A DNA stretch of 45,443 bases from the NCBI GenBank assembly GCA_017527065.1, contig JAFXQO010000078.1, forward strand, positions 1 to 45,443, written 5' to 3'. Position numbers and translations under genes: made by a program. The notes beneath the pieces are model-generated. The model did not search any database, had not been told where the DNA came from, and was given only the letters and a program-made list of their open reading frames with translations. This DNA is from Clostridia bacterium (GTDB taxonomy: Bacteria > Bacillota > Clostridia > Christensenellales > Aristaeellaceae). Positions 41,901 through 45,443 of the stretch are shown in pieces (within the stretch, counting starts at the first letter, position 1; each line of letters opens with the position of its first letter).

Positions 41901-42797
41901 TCAGCCCCTGCTGAAGTGCCGCGCGTAGCTCTCGCGAATATCCTTCAGGATGTCCGGATGGGCGAAATCCCGCGGGTAGATCAGGTTGATGGGCCGCACC
42001 ATCTGGCAGTTCTCGATGGGCACGATCACCATGTCGCCGCGCTTCTCCTCGTCCAGGCACACGTTGTGGCTCAGGATGGAGATGCCCAGGTTCGCCATCA
42101 CGATCTCCTTGATGTTCGACACGCTGTCCAGCTCCATGATGATGTTGAAATCCCGCATCATGTAGCCGTGGCTGGTGATGTAGCTCTCAAACAGCTTGCG
42201 GGTCTCCGCGTTCTTCGGCCGCAGCACCAGGTTCTCCCCCTGGATCTCCTCGATGGTCACGCTCGTCCGCTTCGCAAAGTCGTGCTTCGGCGAGACGACC
42301 AGCCCCAGGTAGTCCGTGCCCAAGAGGAAGGAGTCCGTGGCGGCGTTTCGGATCATGCCGTCCACAATGGCGAAATCCAGCTCGTAAAAGGACAGCATGC
42401 TGTCGATGTTGCCGATGGTGTCCCGCACGATCTGGATGTGGGTGCTGGGGTGCTCGTTGCAGTAGGCCGCCAGCACCTGCGGCACCAGGATGTCGCTGGC
42501 CGTGGGCGTGATGCCCACGGTGAGGCTGCGGATGTCCCGGCGGCTGTCCTCGATCGCCTGGCGCACGCCCTCCGACAGCGCCATCGCCTGGCGCGCGTAG
42601 TTCAGCAGCACCTCGCCTTCCGCCGTGGGCTTGAGCTTGTTCTTGCTCTTCACGAAGATGCGGATGCCGTATTCCTCCTCCAGCAGGCGGATGTGATGGC
42701 TCACGGCCGGCTGCGTGAGCGAGAGCACCTCCGCCGTGTGCGTATAGGAGCCCAGCTGCTCCAGCGTCAGCAGTGTCTTGATTTTCGCGTCGATCAT
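41901..42797 (-). CDS. LysR-type transcriptional regulator
   Basis: A 298-residue LysR-family regulator. The winged HTH occupies residues 1-60 (LEQLGSYTHTAEVLSLTQPAVSHHIRLLEEEYGIRIF), followed by the linker helix and a periplasmic-binding-like effector domain from about 90 (SLTVGITPTASDILVPQVLAAY onward). The effector is unknown. LysR genes often sit opposite their target, but here the nearest genes (MATE, spoIIID) point the same way, so the target is not clear. ATG 42797 follows CGGAGG. Confidence 0.95.
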   Translation of the reverse strand: MIDAKIKTLLTLEQLGSYTHTAEVLSLTQPAVSHHIRLLEEEYGIRIFVKSKNKLKPTAEGEVLLNYARQAMALSEGVRQAIEDSRRDIRSLTVGITPTASDILVPQVLAAYCNEHPSTHIQIVRDTIGNIDSMLSFYELDFAIVDGMIRNAATDSFLLGTDYLGLVVSPKHDFAKRTSVTIEEIQGENLVLRPKNAETRKLFESYITSHGYMMRDFNIIMELDSVSNIKEIVMANLGISILSHNVCLDEEKRGDMVIVPIENCQMVRPINLIYPRDFAHPDILKDIRESYARHFSRG

Positions 42798-42893
42798 GGG
42801 GCCTCCGAATTATAAAAACCGTTGATGAAGCATTTGTACTTTATTAAATATTACTATATTGCGGCCAAATAGGCAATGGTTTTCGGTATTTTT

Positions 42894-43160
42894 TTACATG
42901 GAGGGCTTTCCGCGGGCCTCCAGGTATTTCCGGCGCGTGGCGTCGCCGCCGCGGATGTGGCGGTCCTCCCGGTTCCGCCGCATGGCCCGAGCCACCGGCC
43001 CGGCCAGGGCGGGGCAAACCCGCGGCAGGCGCTCCTTCATGTCCTTGTGGACGGTGGTCTTGCTCACGCCGTAGCGCCGCGCGCACTGGCGCACGGTGGC
43101 GCCCGTCCGGGCGATGTACCCGGCGATCTCCCGCACGCGGGCCTCAACATACTCCCTCAT
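42894..43160 (-). CDS. spoIIID: Sporulation transcription regulator SpoIIID
   Basis: An 88-residue DNA-binding protein that acts in the mother cell during spore formation, switching genes after sigma-E. The HTH is at residues 19-43 (TGATVRQCARRYGVSKTTVHKD), followed by the specific KERLPRVCPALAGPVARAM and the C-terminal HIRGGDATRRKYLEARGK basic helix. Length and end match the family. ATG 43160 has AAGGGAGGG upstream; a longer frame to 43286 has no ribosome site. Its presence implies that the organism sporulates or descends from a sporulating line. Confidence 0.95.
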   Translation of the reverse strand: MREYVEARVREIAGYIARTGATVRQCARRYGVSKTTVHKDMKERLPRVCPALAGPVARAMRRNREDRHIRGGDATRRKYLEARGKPSM

Positions 43161-43279
43161 GCTCCGCCCTCCCTTCGGCTGCTCCATCCTATGAGCCGCC
43201 GTTTTCCGGATAGAACGGGCCGCCGGCGTAGGGAAAAATGCCGGCCTCATGGGACAATAATGAGAAGTGAAAGAAAAAG

Positions 43280-43324
43280 TTGACAAGTTTTTTCTTGCTT
43301 CGCCATAGAGTATTGTGATAGAAT
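43280..43324 (+). promoter_or_regulatory. glgP promoter region (boxes uncertain)
   Basis: TTGACA at 43280-43285 has only a weak -10 (CATAGA, 43304-43309) at 18 bp. TTGCTT (43295-43300) with TAGAAT (43319-43324), also 18 bp apart, is the alternative. One of the two likely drives glgP. Confidence 0.5.
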
Positions 43325-43355
43325 AAGAGGGTTAAATCAGGAAGGAGCATGATGA

Positions 43356-45443
43356 ATGGCTGACAACCGTATGAATAAAGAACAAATCAAAGCGGCAATC
43401 GTCGCAAAACTGCAGCGCCAGTTCGGCTGCGACACCAGCGACGCCACCGACGAGCAGATCTACCAGGCCCTGGCCATGACCGTGCGCGACGAGGTCATGG
43501 AGCGCCGGGCCGCCTCCCGGGGCGAACGCAAGCGCCAGCGCGCGAAAAAGCTCTATTACCTCTCCGCCGAGTTCCTCGTGGGCCGCACCATGCACAACAA
43601 CATGGTCGCCCTGGTGAATGAGAAGGAATACATCCAGGCGCTGGACGAGCTGGGCATCGACAAGGCCCGCATCTATGAGCGCGAGCCCGAGCCCGGCCTG
43701 GGCAACGGCGGCCTCGGCCGCCTGGCCGCCTGCTTCCTCGATTCGCTCTCCGCCCTCAAGCTGCCCGCCATGGGCTGCACCATCCGCTACGAGCTGGGCC
43801 TGTTCCGCCAGCACATCTCCGACGGCTACCAGGTGGAGCTGCCCGACAACTGGCTGGAGAACGGCTACGTGTGGGAGATCTGCCGCCCGAGCGAGGCCGT
43901 GGAGGTGCGCTTCAACGGCTACGTCCAGGATTATACCGACGAGGACGGCGAGGTCAGATACCGCCTGTGCGACTTCAACGCCGTGCAGGCCGTGCCCTAC
44001 GACATCCCCGTGCTGGGCTACGACAGCAACATGGTCAACATGCTGCGCACCTGGTCGGCCCGCGCCCCCAAGCCCATCGACATGCAGGAGTTCAACCGGG
44101 GCCAGTACATCGAGGCCACCGAGGGCAAGGAGCTGGTGGAGATCATCTCCAAGGTGCTCTATCCCGAGGACAACCACGAGAAGGGCAAGGAGCTGCGCCT
44201 CAAGCAGCAGTATTTCCTGTCCTCCGCCTCGGTGCAGTACGCGCTGAACGACTTTGAAAAGGTCTACGGCCCCGACTGGGACCTGCTGCCGGAAAAGGTG
44301 ATGTTCCAGGTGAACGACACCCATCCCGGCCTGGCGATCCCCGAGCTCATGCGCATCCTGATCGACGAGAAGGGCCTGGGCTGGGAGGAGGCCGAGTCCA
44401 TCACCCGCCGGTGCTTCGCCTACACCAACCATACCATCATGCAGGAGGCGCTGGAGCGCTGGCCCGAGCAGATGCTGCGCATCCTGCTGCCTCGCATTTA
44501 CATGATCCTGGAGGAAATGAACCGCCGCCTGTGCGCCAGCCTGTGGGAGAAGTTTCCTGGCCAGTGGGACCGCATCGCCCACATGGCCATACTGGCCTAC
44601 AACCAGGTACACATGGCCAACCTCTGCGTGTCCATGACCTCCATGGTGAACGGCGTGTCCCAGATCCACGCGAATATTCTGCGCCGCACCACCTTCCGCG
44701 ATTACTGCCAGCTCGATCCGAACCGCTTCCTGGGCATCACCAACGGCATCACCCACCGCCGCTGGCTGATGATGGCCAACCCCGGCCTGGCCGACCTGAT
44801 CGACGAGGCCATCGGCGACGCCTGGCGCAAGGAGCCCGGCCGCCTGGCGGAGCTCATGCCTTTCGCGGACGACGCGGCCTTCCGCGAGAAATTCGACAGG
44901 GTGAAGCAGGCCAACAAGGCGCGCCTGTGCGCCCGGTTCGAGCGCGCCCAGCATATCACCCTCAACCCGGACACCATCTTCGACGTGCAGGCCAAGCGCC
45001 TGCATGAATACAAGCGCCAGCTGATGAACATCCTCGCGGTGCTCGTTCAGTACAACCGCATCGTGGACAACCCGAACTACACCATCCCGCCCCGCACCAT
45101 CATCTTCGGCGCGAAGGCCTCGCCGTGCTACTACCGGGCCAAGCTCATCATCAAGCTGATCAACAGCGTGGCCGCCCTGATCGAAAAGCATCCCCGGGCC
45201 CGCCAGATGCTGCACGTGGTGTTCCTGGAGAACTACTGCGTCTCCGCCGCCGAGATGCTCATGCCCGCGGCGGACGTGTCCGAGCAGCTGTCCACCGCCG
45301 GCAAGGAGGCCAGCGGCACCGGCAACATGAAGTTCATGATGAACGGCGCGGTGACCATCGGAACGATGGACGGCGCGAATGTGGAAATCTCCGAGCAGGT
45401 TGGCATGGAGAACATCTACATCTTCGGCATGCGGGCGGATACC
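43356..45443 (+). CDS. glgP: Glycogen/alpha-glucan phosphorylase (truncated by window edge)
   Basis: The first 696 codons of a family-35 phosphorylase that releases glucose-1-phosphate from glycogen or maltodextrin with PLP. Visible are KKLYYLSAEFLVGRTMHNNM near residue 65, EPGLGNGGLGRLAACFLDSL near 112, FQVNDTHPGLAIPELMRILI, AYTNHTIMQEALERWP, the DVQAKRLHEYKRQLMN block near 547 and the PLP-lysine segment EASGTGNMKFMMNGA near 660. About 110-140 residues of the C terminus lie beyond the window. ATG 43356 has AAGGAG 8 nt upstream. It probably mobilises stored glucan; no other glg gene is in the window. Confidence 0.97.
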   Translation, partial: MADNRMNKEQIKAAIVAKLQRQFGCDTSDATDEQIYQALAMTVRDEVMERRAASRGERKRQRAKKLYYLSAEFLVGRTMHNNMVALVNEKEYIQALDELGIDKARIYEREPEPGLGNGGLGRLAACFLDSLSALKLPAMGCTIRYELGLFRQHISDGYQVELPDNWLENGYVWEICRPSEAVEVRFNGYVQDYTDEDGEVRYRLCDFNAVQAVPYDIPVLGYDSNMVNMLRTWSARAPKPIDMQEFNRGQYIEATEGKELVEIISKVLYPEDNHEKGKELRLKQQYFLSSASVQYALNDFEKVYGPDWDLLPEKVMFQVNDTHPGLAIPELMRILIDEKGLGWEEAESITRRCFAYTNHTIMQEALERWPEQMLRILLPRIYMILEEMNRRLCASLWEKFPGQWDRIAHMAILAYNQVHMANLCVSMTSMVNGVSQIHANILRRTTFRDYCQLDPNRFLGITNGITHRRWLMMANPGLADLIDEAIGDAWRKEPGRLAELMPFADDAAFREKFDRVKQANKARLCARFERAQHITLNPDTIFDVQAKRLHEYKRQLMNILAVLVQYNRIVDNPNYTIPPRTIIFGAKASPCYYRAKLIIKLINSVAALIEKHPRARQMLHVVFLENYCVSAAEMLMPAADVSEQLSTAGKEASGTGNMKFMMNGAVTIGTMDGANVEISEQVGMENIYIFGMRADT

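Noticed and set aside
42804-42814. TATAAT at 42814-42809 as the lysR promoter
   Set aside because: Transcription would start within the ribosome site and no -35 is in place, so the match is probably chance.

Overview
The window reads as chromosomal DNA from a high-GC member of the Clostridia (Bacillota). Supporting signs are SpoIIID, a Noc/ParB-type protein, RNase Y, a CtsR heat-shock operator, strong AGGAGG-type ribosome sites with frequent GTG and TTG starts, proline/threonine/glutamate-rich extracellular linkers and a pta-ackA fermentation module. An uncultured gut lineage near Christensenellales is my guess; no rRNA or tRNA gene is present to settle it. GC content is high enough that nearly every real gene carries long open frames on the other strand, and I have left those out.

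Left part (1-10.4 kb): a truncated clpB with a CtsR-controlled promoter, gdhA, and rny, followed by an XRE regulator, a small HMA-like protein, a DEDDh exonuclease, radC, a divergent MreB paralogue, a 159-bp tandem repeat, and the overlapping serine biosynthesis pair serC-serA behind a palindrome-bearing promoter.

Centre-left (10.5-20.1 kb): a HAD phosphatase-thymidylate kinase fusion is followed by a membrane protein made of a zinc ribbon, a remnant protein-kinase N-lobe and four peptidoglycan-binding repeats. Then come mnmA, a LOR/SDH (archaeal ornithine cyclodeaminase-like) enzyme, a DUF5655 protein, noc, a third copy of the repeat, a ThuA-like protein and an MNT-HEPN pair.

Centre-right (20.1-32 kb): a Gfo/Idh oxidoreductase downstream of aspartokinase, a membrane protein, an ACT + DUF711 pair, and two genes that look like catalytically stripped pyruvate-dehydrogenase parts (E1-alpha-like; E1-beta-like joined to an E2-like tail). 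A Cys-type sulfatase, yajC, a MATE exporter, a palindromic miniature repeat and an ECF sigma factor with a long extra C-terminal domain follow.

Right part (32-45.4 kb): an L,D-transpeptidase, a DUF4965/glutaminase-A-type protein, an orphan beta-class DNA methyltransferase with a coupled unknown partner, a heptanucleotide repeat, pta-ackA (acetyl-CoA to acetate with ATP gain), a second MATE exporter, a LysR regulator, spoIIID and the first 696 codons of glycogen phosphorylase.

The most notable feature of the window is a set of apparent pseudo-enzymes or remodelled enzymes (pseudo-PDH pair, pseudokinase N-lobe, MreB paralogue without its catalytic Glu, HAD-Tmk fusion, sigma factor with an appended domain) among ordinary housekeeping genes. 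All homology statements come from motif reading without database searches.
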